Assembly (NCBI GenBank): GCA_948567375.1
Contig: OX419762.1
Span: 24,134,608-24,198,607 of the forward strand
DNA from: Lunularia cruciata
Lineage: Eukaryota; Streptophyta; Marchantiopsida; Lunulariales; Lunulariaceae
DNA: 64,000 nucleotides
Direction of reading: 5' to 3'
Shown: piece by piece, positions 1 to 10,606 of the stretch
Layout of the letters: every line of letters begins with the position of its first letter
Numbering within the stretch: the first letter of the stretch is position 1
Position numbers and translations under genes: made by a program
The notes under the pieces: model-generated
What the model was told of the DNA's origin: nothing
Databases searched by the model: none
Seen by the model: the letters and a program-made list of their open reading frames with translations, nothing else

Positions 1-660
1 TAGCCAATTGGATGGTATGGCAAAACTTTGGTGGCAATTTCAAGTGGAGAGAGCTAAACAACAGATTGTTGCACCAATCTTGACATGGACGGAATTCAAG
101 GATACAATACTTGGTTGATTTCAAACTATAAATGCCACCTGAGCCACACAAGATAAATTAGTAAAGTTGAAGCAAATTGGCTCAGCAAGAGGCTATATCA
201 CACAATTTTAGAACATCATCATGCAAATTCCAAATATACAGGAAGGAGAAGTTCTAGATTGATTTGTGCGGGAATTGAAGTCACAAACCAAATTGGAGGT
301 GACCATGCAAGAACCACAAAATGTAGAAGAAGCCATGCAACTGGCTGAGCACTTTGATTCCTTGGTTGCAACAACTTGGTCTCAACCTTGACTTACACCA
401 AGCTTACCAGTACAATATGCACGGGTGGAAGAACCAGCACCAATGGAGATTGATGTTATCCAATAGAGGCCACTTGGTGTAGCAGACAAAGAAAGATTGC
501 AAAAAAATAGAGGTTGTTTTATTGTCCCCAAGTTGGACATTGCATTGTTGAATGTCCACTTAGGAATGTGTGACCTCAACAAGTTGCCCAGATGGAGTTT
601 GTGGAACCAAATGATCAGGTAAATGAAGAATCCCAATAGGAGATTTCAAGCCGCCTACTA
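1..660 (+). pseudogene. gag: Chromovirus gag fragment (capsid end and zinc knuckle)
   Basis: C-terminal part of a Ty3/gypsy Gag, the structural protein that packages element RNA; its start lies left of the window. Conceptual reading from about 1-240 gives gag-like segments such as LTWTEFKD and KLKQIGSARGY in a row of short stop-broken pieces. A degenerate CCHC knuckle is visible around 505-575: it starts RGCF and, after a one-base frame change, ends GHCIVECPLRN. It lies directly upstream of the protease, the normal gag-pol order. Most stops are TGA/TAG where C-to-T change of CGA or CAG would explain them. The family assignment comes from the downstream chromodomain; the gag itself is too decayed to place alone. 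Confidence 0.7.
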
Positions 661-665
661 GGAGC

Positions 666-1019
666 TTGATTAATTCCGATGGGATTGAAGGCTCGACCTA
701 TGCAAGTTTGCTTCACTTGCAAGGTATGATATCTAATTGGAGTTGTAGGATTTTGGTTGACTCTGGAAGTTCAAAGAATTGCATGTCTACACAAGTAGCA
801 AAGGGATTGGGTATTCCTATCAAGCCAGTGATTGGAAGTAGTTTGATGATGGCGGATGGTAGAAAGGGTTTTGCATTCCGCACCTTGCATCATGCTACCT
901 TCAAGATTGGGAAGGAGTATTTGGAGTGTATGAGGTTTGTAGTGGCACCTCTACACTATGATATCATTTTAGATCTACCTTGGCTTGAACGTCATAAAGT
1001 TCAATTTGATTGGACCTAA
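666..1019 (+). pseudogene. PR: Chromovirus aspartic protease
   Basis: Retropepsin that would cleave the Gag-Pol polyprotein. The 117-residue open stretch has the catalytic triad DSG at residues 32-34 (LVDSGSSKN) and the second conserved element ILDLPWLERH near residue 100, which corresponds to the usual ILGxPWL. The Asp-Ser-Gly triad is intact. The region sits between the gag zinc knuckle and the RT in the same orientation, and the stretch up to 1378 is a linker with no recognisable domain. The start codon is only the first Met in an open stretch; in the living element this was part of a polyprotein. Confidence 0.85.
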
Positions 1020-1378
1020 CGCCAAATTCAAGTACAACACAAAGGTAGGAATTTCCAATTAGGTTGTCTAGCACCTTTGAGTAAGACACCTAAGAATTGT
1101 CAGTCCCAAGATGGGAATTTTGTTGAGAAGGGAGCCATAGGGAGAGAGTGGAGTCCCAAGATGAGAAGTTTACCAAGAAGGCAACCATGGAGCAAGCCTG
1201 GAAGAGAGATGAGTCCCTGGAAGGAAAGTTGGTTAGTAAAGCAGCCATAGAGCAAGCTTTGGAGGGAGATAAGTCTATATTTGCCGTGTGGATCAAGCTG
1301 ATTGCACAAGAACAATCAGAGGAGGGCCAAGAGCCTCATCAAGCAATGATTAATCAGATAGTTTAGGAGTTTGCAGAC

Positions 1379-2290
1379 GTGTTTCCGGATGATCTGCCAA
1401 AGGGATTACCCTCCTATCAAGGTATGCCCTTCAAGATCAAGTTATTGCCAAAGAGTACTTCAATGAGTAGACTAATCTATCAGCTCTCTCCAAAGGAGTT
1501 GGAGGAGTTACAAACAACACTTATAGAGTTATTGGAGAAGGACTTCATACAACATAGTACCTCTCCTTGGGGAGTACCGGTACTATTTGTTCCAAAGAAG
1601 GATGGAGGACTTTGTTTTTGTATTGATTACCGTGGGCTCAATAAGCAAACCGTGAAGAATGCATATCCCTTGCCTTGAATTGATCACTTGCTTGATCAAC
1701 TAAGTGGAGCACGCTACTTTTCCAAGTTGGATCTTTGTAGCGGCTATTGGCAAATTCCTATTGATAGAGAGGATGTACAAAAGACTGCCTTTTGTACAAG
1801 GTATGGGCATTTTGAGTGGAGAGTTCTACCTTTCGGACTCACTAATGCTCCAACAGTCTTCATGGATCAGATGCATTGGGTGTTGGATGGACTATTGGAT
1901 TGGTCCGTGGTGGTGTTCTTGGATGATATCTTAATTTATAGTAAGATAGAGGTAGAACACATGAATCATGTGTGAGAAGTCCTAAGACAACTATGATGAT
2001 GGAAATTTTATTGCAAGAAGTTGAAGTGAGCCTTTTGGCATAAGGAGGTTACCTTCTTAGATCATAAGATCTCATCAGAGGGGATTGAGATGGAAGAAGA
2101 GAAAATCAAGGCCATTGTTGATTGGCTTACCCCAAAGGATGCAACAAAAGTACGGGCATTCAATGGATTGGCCAGTTTTTACCGATGGTTCATCCATTAT
2201 TATGCTCATGTGGCTGCACCATTGACTGACCTCTTGGGAAAGAACTTGAGTTTCTAGTGGACAACCAAGCATGAAGAAGCATTCCAGAAG
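1379..2290 (+). pseudogene. RT: Chromovirus reverse transcriptase
   Basis: RNA-directed DNA polymerase of the first element. Motifs in order: [15 protein letters not shown] and [14 protein letters not shown] (1379-1678), then [35 protein letters not shown] and the catalytic box FLDDILIY (1688-1975), then the connection region GIEMEEEKIKAIVDW and FYRWFIHYYAHVAAPL (to about 2250). The reading frame is broken by TGA at 1676-1678, in place of the CGA-type codon expected before IDHLLDQL, by TGA at 1973-1975 and by later stops. The aspartates of the catalytic box are present. Sequence type is that of chromoviruses, consistent with the chromodomain at the 3' end. Confidence 0.9.
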
Positions 2291-2710
2291 TTAAAGCATA
2301 TGGTGTCTTCAAGATCCATTCTTCAACCATATGATCCTCAACTACCTTGTGTGGTTGATTTTGATGCTTCTAACTTTGCAATTAGAGCCGTGCTGCAACA
2401 AGAATTCCCAAATGGACTCCATCCCATTGCCTTTGTGTCTTGCCGACTCAATACAGCTGAACAAAACTACTCTGCCCAAGATTGAAAACAACTTGCAATG
2501 GTATATACTACCAAGGTATGGAGGCATTACCTCTTGGGGAAACAAGTGATCATGCAAACTGATCACAAAACATTGTTGCAGACCTTACACCAAGAACACA
2601 TGAAGAGTCAAGATCATCAATGGGAGGAGCAACTCCAACTGTATGACATCAAACTTGAGTACAAACCAGGTTGGTTCCACATCATCCTTGATGCTTTATC
2701 ATGACGACCT
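2291..2710 (+). pseudogene. RH: Chromovirus RNase H
   Basis: RNase H domain that degrades the RNA template during reverse transcription. Visible: the KxLKH lead-in, VVDFDASNFAIRAVL with the first catalytic Asp, then LNTAEQNYSAQD, a TGA stop at 2483-2485, QLAMVYTTKVWRHYLLG, and TDHKTLLQ carrying another conserved Asp. It ends with the typical tail YKPGWFHIILDALS at about 2704. Contiguous with the RT upstream and the integrase downstream. Broken only by in-frame stops, so the decay is moderate. Confidence 0.88.
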
Positions 2711-2713
2711 GAT

Positions 2714-3580
2714 TTGAAGTCTCTTCCTCTCATCATAGCGGCAACTTCAATGGTGTCAATTGACTCCAAGGTCCAAAAACAGTTTCAGTCAGCTCTACAC
2801 CAAGATCCCTTCTTCCAAATGGTACATGGTCGCCTTACAACATGCAATAAGGAGTACAACACCTTCTCCATCAAGGAGGGCCTTTTATTCCATGAGGACC
2901 GGATCTATGTTCCAACTAAAGGTGATCTTCAACTTGTGCACCTTCAAGAAGCCCATGATTTACCCATCGTTGGTCACATGGGTGTGGACAAGACCTTAGG
3001 TACCCTCCAACATTCATGGTGGTGGCCCAACATGACACAAGATGTTCAAGAATTTGTCTGATTGTGTGAGAGCCAACCTAACAAGGCCAGCAACCATAAG
3101 CCGAGTGGACTCCTTCAACCATTTGCCATTCCATCCGCTCACTGGGAGCATGTAAACTTGGACTCATCACATCTTTGCCAAAGACAAAACAAGGACATAT
3201 CACAATCATGGTGTTTGTGGATAAGCTTAGTAAGAAAATCCACTTAGCACCAACATGTGAGACTGTGGATGCTCCAACCTTAGCACAAATCTACTTTTAC
3301 AATGTCTTCAAGCATCATGGGATGCCATGTGTACTCATCTCCAACTGTGATCCTTGATTTATTGGGAAGTTTTGGCAAGCACTCTTCCAAATACTTGGCA
3401 TCAAGTTTGCTTTTTCCATGGCCTATCATCCTCAAACTGATGGACAAACCAAACGTCTAAATTCTACATTGGAGGATATGTTGTGTGCATTTGTCAATGT
3501 CCACCATACCAATTGAGATGAATGACTAGTAGTTGCAAAATTTGCCTATAACAATTCCAAATAGGCAAGCACCAGATTTT
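2714..3580 (+). pseudogene. IN: Chromovirus integrase (zinc-binding and catalytic domains)
   Basis: Integrase that inserts the cDNA. The HHCC domain shows H at LVHLQEAHD and VGHMGVDKT followed by PNMTQDVQEFV, but the Cys pair is reduced to LCESQPNK after a TGA stop. Catalytic core: HWEHVNLD (first Asp region), FVDKLSKKIHLAP, LISNCDP for the second Asp, and YHPQTDGQT followed by KRLN where GQTERVN is usual, so the catalytic Glu is replaced by Lys. Frameshifts at about 3170 and stops at 3356 and 3515 separate the pieces. The loss of the Glu and the stops make it non-functional. Confidence 0.88.
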
Positions 3581-4251
3581 CTCCTTTCTTTCTCAATTTT
3601 GGCCAAGATCCGCTTGCTCTAGATTCTCTTCTTGCTCCTCCTCCATCTCAAGTTCCTCATACTTCCACATTCTTGACCACTATATCCCACTCTCTCTAAC
3701 AAGCCAAGTCTCACCTCCTTGTTGCTCAAAATTGCCAAAAACAATATGCAGACCACAATCGTTGTGATCTCACCTTTGAAGTCAATGATAAAGTCATGCT
3801 ATATTCTAGTAACCTCCTTCTCCCACTTGATACCCAAGTTTTTAAACTTGCCTCTAATTGGATAGGATTCTTTGATATCACCCAAATTGTCTCTCTTGTT
3901 GCTTATTGACTTGCCTTGCCTTGTCATATGAGTATCCATCCTGTCTTTCATGTTTCCAAGTTGAAATCCTTTGTTCCTAATCCCTCTTCCTTTTCTTCTT
4001 GAGTCCAACCTCCTCCTCTTCTTGTCCTTATCAATGATCATGAGGAGTACAAAGTTGAACGTATCATTGCACGTACCCATATTCAACGAGGCCGTCGCCA
4101 ACAGACAAAGTACAAGGTCCTTTGGAAAGGGTATCCCCTTCATGATGCCACATAGGAACCTCTTTCTCACCTCCATAATGCACAAACCACCATCCAAGAA
4201 TTTGAAGCTTCACTGCTGATGAGGACGTCACCAACTAGCGGCAGGAGAATA
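3581..4251 (+). pseudogene. Integrase C-terminus with chromodomain
   Basis: The C-terminal tail of the integrase. After a degraded GPF-type region (FHVSKLKSFVP near 3950) a clear chromodomain is read at about 4040-4215: EYKVERIIARTH, then KYKVLWKGYPLHDAT, a TAG stop where Trp is expected before EPLSHLHNA, and a closing helix TIQEFEASL. Chromodomains of plant chromoviruses are known to bind modified histone H3 and steer insertion into heterochromatin. This domain identifies the element as a chromovirus. The ORF ends at TGA 4218-4220, and 4221-4251 contains the purine-rich GCGGCAGGAGAATA, the likely polypurine tract next to the 3' LTR. Confidence 0.88.
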
Positions 4252-4650
4252 TGTAACAATATGGAGTTTAGCGATGAAGTTAGTTAGACTTACAAAGTAG
4301 TACATAAGACAAATTAGCCTAGAATATTCTAGGAGTATCTAGGAAGCTTCTTGGGAAGCTTCTTGGCTAGCTTAGCTTGCACTGCAAGTAAGTAGCTTCT
4401 AGAAGCTTCCAACTAGCTTAGCTTGCACGTCAAGTAGGCGGTTTCCAGAAGGAAGCTTCTTGAGAAGCTTCCTAGTTAACTTGGCTTGCACTCTAAGAAA
4501 GTGGCTTGAGGAAGCTTCTTGAGAAGCTTCTCAAGGGTCTTGTATGCTACCTATAAATACCAAAGCCAAAGCTCATGGTAGGCATTTGGAGTTTTCCCTC
4601 ATTCAAGTGTCCCAATGTGAGCTTCCATTCTCCTATTTCTCTCCTTGGTC
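4252..4650 (+). repeat. 3' LTR of the chromovirus, truncated
   Basis: Begins TGTAACAATA immediately after the polypurine tract. It contains a TATA box (CTATAAATAC at 4551-4560), so U3 is about 300 bp. The right end is not found: around 4640-4668 it runs directly into the minus-strand gag of the next element, so U5 is missing or shortened. The exact junction is uncertain by a few tens of bases. The 5' LTR lies outside the window. Confidence 0.7.
4343..4560 (+). promoter_or_regulatory. U3 promoter: seven GAAGCTTC palindromes plus TATA box
   Basis: The palindrome GAAGCTTC occurs seven times: 4343, 4355, 4402, 4452, 4464, 4511 and 4523 (start positions), in three pairs spaced 12 bp apart plus one single copy, embedded in imperfect repeats with TAGCTTAGCTTGCAC. 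GAAnnTTC is the core pair of a heat-shock element. The last pair ends 20 bp upstream of the TATA box at 4551. Seen: the repeats and spacing. Inferred: that heat-shock factors or another dimeric factor bind them. Confidence 0.55.
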
Positions 4651-4667
4651 TCGGTCTTTCACAGATG

Positions 4668-5664
4668 CTATCCCCTTACCTTTGTTTGAATAGGAGCTTG
4701 TTGGGTTTCACTACCTCTTTCTTTCTCTCTACTGGCTCCCTCATAACCTCTTCCTCCATGGCAAGTAGAATTTGGGCAATTCCTTTGAATGTGGCCTCTT
4801 CCTCCACAACCAAAACAATTTCTATCATTGAAATTGTTGGTTGGTTGTCTATCTCTATATGAATAGCTTCTATAACTCCTAGGCTCTCTCCCTGCATTTT
4901 GATCCACCTCTCTCTTCTCCCATAGCTGCACCACATTGATCTGCAAGTTGATGAGATGAGATCTACAAATTGTTCTGTGATGGTTTGAAGTGGATCTTTT
5001 GGTGGAAGTGCAAGCATTGGAGCAACTATTAATTGTGGTGCAATCCTTGCCACCAAAGAAGTTCAAAAGTTCCACCATACTTGTAGCCTTGAGGGAGATG
5101 CACAACCTCCTTCACCACCAAATCACTCTCATCCCCTTCCAAACTCTCCTCCATATGAATTGCAATCTTCATAGCTTCAACCTTGGAAGAAGGTTTCTCA
5201 TATCTCATCTTCCTTCTAATCTATGGTCTCAACACTCCCACAAATTTCTTGGTGAGCATGGCTCCTATGCCAATCATAGTAGTCTCTACATCATCCCCAC
5301 CCTTCCTCAACACTATGCAAAATTTGGACTCTAACTTCTCCACTCTTTCTACATAGACTCTTACTTTCTCTCCATCTCCTTGTTTGAGAAAGGTAACCTC
5401 ACTCACTAATCTCTCATAACTCTTATTTGGAAGAAAGTTCTCAATGAGTGTTGAAGTCAAACTCTCCCAAGTCTCTTCTTGCCCATCTCTCTTCTCTCTC
5501 TTTTGGTATTCTGACTCGTACCATGTAAGTGCTGCATCCTCAAAGAAATCTAGTAATAATGAGACCCACTCATTGTTCCTCCTCTCATTATTTCCTTGGA
5601 AAGCTCTTTTGAAATCTCTCACAAAGACCTCTACTTCTTCTCCATTCTTGCCAAAGAAAACCAA
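4668..5664 (-). pseudogene. gag: Gag of the family-2 LTR element
   Basis: Minus-strand Gag. The 147-residue N-terminal part (5664 to 5221) has the retrotransposon-gag fold signature: FVRDFKRAFQG, a helix ending DAALTWYESEYQ, then WESLTSTLIENFLPN and the helix RVYVERVEKLESKFC. After frame changes near 5200 the downstream part (5105 to 4668) carries one CCHC zinc knuckle, CFGCGGRGHIQRNC, followed by a basic tail GGRGYEG. That is the normal Gag order. The body of this element (protease onward) is absent: at about 4660 the sequence switches to the chromovirus LTR. I link it to the LTR at 10607-11295 by orientation and by the interrupting solo LTR; that link is inference. Confidence 0.8.
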
Positions 5665-5951
5665 AATTTTACCTATCTTAGCCCCTCACTATCTTTCTCT
5701 TTTCTCTCAATCTTTTCTTTTCTTTTCTTTTACTCTATAACTAATAGAGTATGTACATGACTAACACCATTTGAGAGAAATCCACCCTAGGGAACAAAAA
5801 AGGTTCAAGTTGCTCCAAAATTTCTGAAGCAACACAAAATCCTAGAGTGCATATTAATCAAACCCTCATGGATAGTTTATCCATACGTTGAAAGATTATC
5901 TCCATCACTAATCTTGAGAACTAGCTGATCATGGTGGTAGTATTTCTGTAG
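5665..5951 (-). other. Family-2 element leader, left part
   Basis: Sequence between the gag start and the family-T solo LTR insertion. No long ORF on the minus strand; pyrimidine-rich on the + strand near 5690-5740. It continues at 9389 on the other side of the solo LTR, as shown by the TTGTA duplication, and is best explained as the 5' leader of the family-2 element. Confidence 0.5.
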
Positions 5952-5956
5952 TTGTA
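5952..5956. other. Target-site duplication TTGTA (left copy)
   Basis: TTGTA directly precedes TGTGGTACCC at 5957 and is repeated at 9384-9388 directly after GTTTGTCACA. Five-base duplications are what Ty3/gypsy integrases leave. This fixes both ends of the 3.4-kb LTR. Confidence 0.9.
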
Positions 5957-8900
5957 TGTGGTACCCACATTTTTTGTTTTTTTTCAAAATAGAGAAGAAG
6001 AAGTGTATAGAGAAGTCGGATTGCACCTATATGACCAAAGAAGGCAAAGAAAAGAGTATTTGAGATGAGACCCAAGGTAATGTGGCTTTGGGTCATAAGG
6101 CAAAGTACTTGGACTTGCCCTGTTAGCATACAACCCAAAGTTGACCTTGGTTCAAGACGTGAAGAAGAACCCGAAGACAAAGACGGAAAGAGATAGACTT
6201 TGTATTGGGTGGCGCAAGCGGATCCAAAGAATTTGTAACAACCTTCTTTGGAGTCGGCAAAATCAAGAAAGTACGGGGGAAGAAAGTAGTGACCTCGGGA
6301 TCAAGAACTTCTTGATAGTGACAGGCAACTTCATGAGGATGGGCCAAAGCATGAGGGGAAGAGAGGGAATCCCGCTTGATGGAAAAAGGCAGATGGAAGA
6401 GTAGTGTTGGGAAGGGAAGCCGGAGAGGTAGGAGGTACCACCTTCTATCAGAAGTGTGATGCTTCAGAAGAGATTGCCAAAGTAAGGAAGTCATTCAATC
6501 GACCCCCGCCTTATATCCACCAATGGATATAAGGTGGATAGTTAAAGAGACCTTGAGCGGAGAGGAATTGTAAGCGCAATGATAGCTTTGTTCAAACCAG
6601 AGCAAACCACCTATGTTACTATGTAACAAGGAGTGTTCTTTCACCAAATGTTTGCAGGAGAGGCAGTAGATTGGGCAAAATGCCTGCATCAAAGAGTGGG
6701 GCAGATGATTTCAAGATGGAGAATGGATATGCCACCACATTATTTTGTGCCATTTGCAGTGCACTTTTATTTTGGGTTGAACTTGCTGACTTTGGAAGAG
6801 CAAAGTCAAATGCGGTTGCACTTTCATCCAGATTTGCACAAGGAAGCTGATGCAAATGAGCAATACTATATGGAGAGAGTGCGAGAGGGAGATATGTACT
6901 ACAAAGAGAGTAGGAGAGAAAAGATCATAGCAATTGACCTTCCAAGGATGAAAAAGAGGGCCAAGCCCGAGAGTCATGTTTTGACAATACAACCCTAGAA
7001 ATTTCCAAAGCTTAACCCGATGGCGGTGATAGTGAAGACAAAGGAAGTCGTGCGGGAAGAAGAAGAGAAGAATCGGAAGGAGAAACTGAATCAAAGGAAG
7101 GAGTGTCGGGCAAAGAAGAGGAGTTTATGCTATGAAGCAAAGAATTGAGTAGTGACAGCAAAGGCAAAGCAGAGGTTCAACAAGTGATACAGCCAATGAA
7201 AGAGGTCGGAAAGCCGAGTCCCGAAGTTTCCATGATGGAACGGGGCAATGAGATAAAGAAGGAAGAAGAAGGCAAAGCACAACCCCAAGCTGCCAAGCGT
7301 GACAATGCCCTAAGTGTATTTGCAGTGGGGCTTAGTAACCTTACTCAGAAAGAGGGAGAAAGTTCTGAGGAGGAAACTTTGAAGGTGCAAAGATCTCGAC
7401 TTTGGGGCAAGGTACCAAATGTAGAAGAGTCAGAACCCGAAGTCCAAGCCGAGGATATAAGGTGCAAAGGAGTGGACTATTTGTCCAAGGTAGTATGCCC
7501 GTTGTTGACAATGTTGCAGCAAAAGAAGATGGAGATGATAAGTGCCAAGCTCGACGTACCAGATGAATTAGCAGTGGTAAAAACCTGGAGTGCCAAAACC
7601 TCATTGTTACAAAGTAAGCTGACAAGAGTGGAGATGGAGGTCAAAGAACTTCAGGTTGAGGAGGTTCTTTGAAGTAAGCACTTTGAGCCAACAAGGGAAG
7701 AGTTAGTAAAGAATCATGAGGAAGTGAAGGAGATGACTGCAATGACTGCGGGATTGAAAGGAGAACTTGCAGTAGTGCGTGTCGAGTTAATACACTCCAA
7801 GGCAATTGCTACAGTGATGGAGCAAGAGTTGGAGAGCCTTAAGAAGAGGGCAGCGGAGAAAGATCAGGCCTGGCAATGAGAGTTGACGGAGCATAGTAGA
7901 GAAGAAGATCCGTTAAGAAGGTTGATACAAGAGGCAGACAAACAACTCTCTGTACATTGGAGGGAGAAGGAAGCATTAAAAGCTGAATTTGAAGATGAGC
8001 TTCAGATGTATCATAGTGAATTGGACGAAGAGAGGAAGAAGGAGAAGTTTACGGTGGTGGAAGAAACTAGTGTAGTAGAAGGTGTCATCAATGAAATTAA
8101 AGCCATGCTGAGTATGGAAGTGGAATGTAAACTCAAAGAGGTGAGGTTGCATGAGCTAAAGTTGCTAGTGCAAGAGATGTGCAAGAGGAAGGCAAAGGAT
8201 ACCAAATTAAATAATCTCTTAATCCGGCTGCGAGATTGTGTAGATAGGAAGATGTTAGAGGTGGGGGACAATGTGTGTCTCAGACTAGACCTTATTAGGA
8301 CAAAGTTAGCTAAACTTCATAGTGAGGTAGAAGAAGTATGAAGACCCGAAGTAAGAGAAGTAGGAGTGTAGGTGTCTTTGGATTTGACATTAGACACTTA
8401 AGAGAAGAGTGGGTTGGAAGATAAAGTAGTAGAAAGGTTACCCATGACCTTAATTGTAGATCAAAGCAAAGAAGTAGTAGCATTGATAGAAGAGTTAGGA
8501 GATATGAAACCCAAAGATAGAGCAGTAAGTGAGGTTACTTTGGGATCGGGTTTGAAACCCGATGACGAAGTAGACATTGGATTGGATTAATAACAAATTT
8601 GAAACTTGAAGAGGCAGATATGAAGAAGTGCATTGTCATTTCGATCTGCAGGTTTGTAGAGTTGTTAGGAAACGGTATTTTTGTTAGAATTGTCAATTGC
8701 TTCACTATTTAAGAGTGGCATTCGCAGTCTTATGTTGTTCAATGCTCATTATTTCTAAGAATAGATAAAGCAAAGTGTTGTGAAGCAATGCTCGTCGCTT
8801 GAGCTTGATTCTGAGTATCAATTTTGTGTTGTGTTTGTGAGTGTGTGGAGAAAATTGAAGTGCAAGTCAGTGTGCTTGTTGGATGTTGGATTCCGTAGCC

Positions 8901-9383
8901 TTGATCTTCATTTTGTGTGTTTGATCCTAAGTTAAGTGCAATTGAAGCAATGCCTTGACAGATCTGAGAGGAATTGTAGTGTTGGTAGTATTCTGCATTT
9001 GTAAGTGCAACGCAAAGTTGATGTGAAGCAATTTTGATCGAGGAAATTGTGCCTTCAATAGAAGGGTGGAACACAATTTTGAGGCAAAGTCATCTTGTAG
9101 TGAAGTGTCATTTTTGGAAGAGCTTGAATCATCACAATCAAGATTTTTTGGAAAGATTTGATGGAGTTGTGATGACAGAGTGCTAATTTGTGACAAGATT
9201 GCAAATCAGTGCTTGTTACTCTCTTCTGGGTGTGGTTTCTACCTGAGAGATTAAAGACGCAACCAAGAAGAACTACATTGTTACTGTTTGACTTTGTATT
9301 TAGACATTTCTGACTTGTATCTCTACGAGAACAAACTTTACTTACCTGGTTACCGCAAAAGTGATATTTGCCGGTTTGTCACA
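5957..9383 (+). repeat. Family-T solo LTR, 3427 bp, with an internal ORF
   Basis: Starts TGTGGTACCCACA and ends GGTTTGTCACA (TG...CA), flanked by TTGTA on both sides. No primer site, gag or pol is present, so it is a solo LTR left by LTR-LTR recombination. The same start follows polypurine tracts at 19664, 50890 and 61565, and the same end precedes primer sites at 12898 and 47104, which confirms that the whole 3.4 kb is LTR. It contains a decayed ORF of the same type as the other large T LTRs, and about 790 bp of non-coding DNA after it that is shared with the short T LTRs. It inserted into the leader of the family-2 element. Confidence 0.93.
6370..8590 (+). pseudogene. LTR-encoded ORF of family T (solo LTR copy)
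   Basis: Unrecognised protein encoded inside the LTR. Best conserved block, 6540-6990: GYKVDS, IALFKPEQTTYVTM, a stop, then VFFHQMFAGEAVDWAKC, PPHYFVPFAVHFYFGLNLL and HFHPDLHKEADANEQYYM. Next comes a charged, Lys/Glu-rich linker (6990-7420), a block DYLSKVVCPLLTMLQQKK (about 7480), then long heptad-rich stretches (7560-8340) that look like coiled coil, including RLHELKLLVQEMCKRKAKD. It ends with LKPDDEVDIGLD at about 8590. Stops at 6626, 7000, 7670, 7878 and 8340 and frame changes break it. The same order is seen in the minus-strand copies. No match to a family I know; Gag-like or nuclear scaffold-like roles are guesses. Confidence 0.75.
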
Positions 9384-9388
9384 TTGTA
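9384..9388. other. Target-site duplication TTGTA (right copy)
   Basis: Second copy of the 5-bp duplication made by insertion of the 5957-9383 LTR. Confidence 0.9.
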
Positions 9389-10606
9389 CTAAGATTCTCT
9401 CCAAGATATTTCACCAAAGTCTCCCAAAGTGCTTTTACTCTACTATACTCATGTCCTTTTGGAATTCCGTTCACTTCACAAACCTCACACAACTCCTTGG
9501 TCTTAGATCTTCTTCCTCCCAATCTTGGTGAAGAAGGCCCAACATGCAAATCCAAGTCAAGTCAATCTCTCCTTTCCCTCAATCTCTTGCTCTAAAAGGT
9601 CAATGGACATTAACTTGCCTTATATCCCTTCTCTTCACTTAAAAAGCACTCACTCTTTCCTCCAAGTGGTGTAGGTTTCTAGATCCTCTCAATACTCTCT
9701 TCAAATACTATTCTAAACTCTCTTTTCCTCAAATCTACCTCTACAATCTCCTCAATCCCTTGGGGAACCTTACATAGCCTTGATTTCCACTCTTGATGAC
9801 CCTCTATGTTCCAAGATGAGTCTAAACACTCAAATATGCTTTTTGTTGCTCTCCCACTCCTCATGCATGAAATCTCAACTCTGCAAAATTGATCTCCCCT
9901 CACAATGCCACTCAATTATCTCAACTGGTATGTCATAATCCTTTGAAATTTTTCACAGTTAATCACAACCACATGGAGTTCTTCCTTGAAAACTTTCAGA
10001 TCTCTCCATTGAGCCATTTGACCTAGGCACCTTTCTATTCAGCACACATATTTCGGATTTGGTCTCAAAAACCACTCCCTTCACTTAAAAACTCATTACT
10101 CCTTGTGCAAGAATGATCTCTCTCTAATTTTTAGGCCAAAAGGTAGAATACTAGGCACTAGATTTTTGTGGAAAGTTTCAGAAAAATTCATTGAAAATGG
10201 AAGAAATGGAAGAGTCTATAAAACTTTCCAAAGAGTGTGTAGTTTGAGATGCAATTTACCCTATCAACTTTCAAAAATTCTAGCTCAGTGCGTGTAATAA
10301 TCCTTAATCTTAACCAAACCTTCATGTTATATATAGAAATATTAATCACCATAATCTCCAAAATCTGCAATCCACCTCGCACAATCTCTCCAAATCCTCT
10401 CATGTGTACAAGATGTACAATATCACCCCAAAGACATCATAATGAACTACAAGGTACACAAATAGGGTTTGGTTCTCTAACATAAGTTCAGCTCTCTCCT
10501 CCCCTAATGTTATTTCCAAGTAGGTTTCATAGCCTCTTTTCTAATATAGAATTGTACATGGAATATTATATTGCCTTCTAAAGAGGTCCCAACAATAGAA
10601 CCAAAA
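9389..10606 (-). other. Family-2 element leader with possible decayed ORF
   Basis: Lies between the family-2 LTR (10607-11295) and the T solo LTR. Reading the minus strand from the LTR edge gives TTTTGGTTCTATTGTTGGGA, the place where a primer-binding site should be; I cannot assign it to a tRNA with confidence. Minus-strand stretches at 10403-10188 and 9915-9679 are open (FRIVFEESIERI near the end), and the next 250 bp contain short open pieces such as ELCEVCEV. This might be an extra ORF before gag, but no domain is recognised. Confidence 0.45.

Noticed and set aside
3799-4197. 132-codon minus-strand open frame
   Set aside because: Antisense of the chromodomain region; the chromodomain reading on + is unambiguous.
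4740-5740. Plus-strand signal-peptide-like open frames (for example 5444-5740)
   Set aside because: Pyrimidine-rich antisense of the family-2 gag; Ser/Phe/Leu-rich composition results from that.
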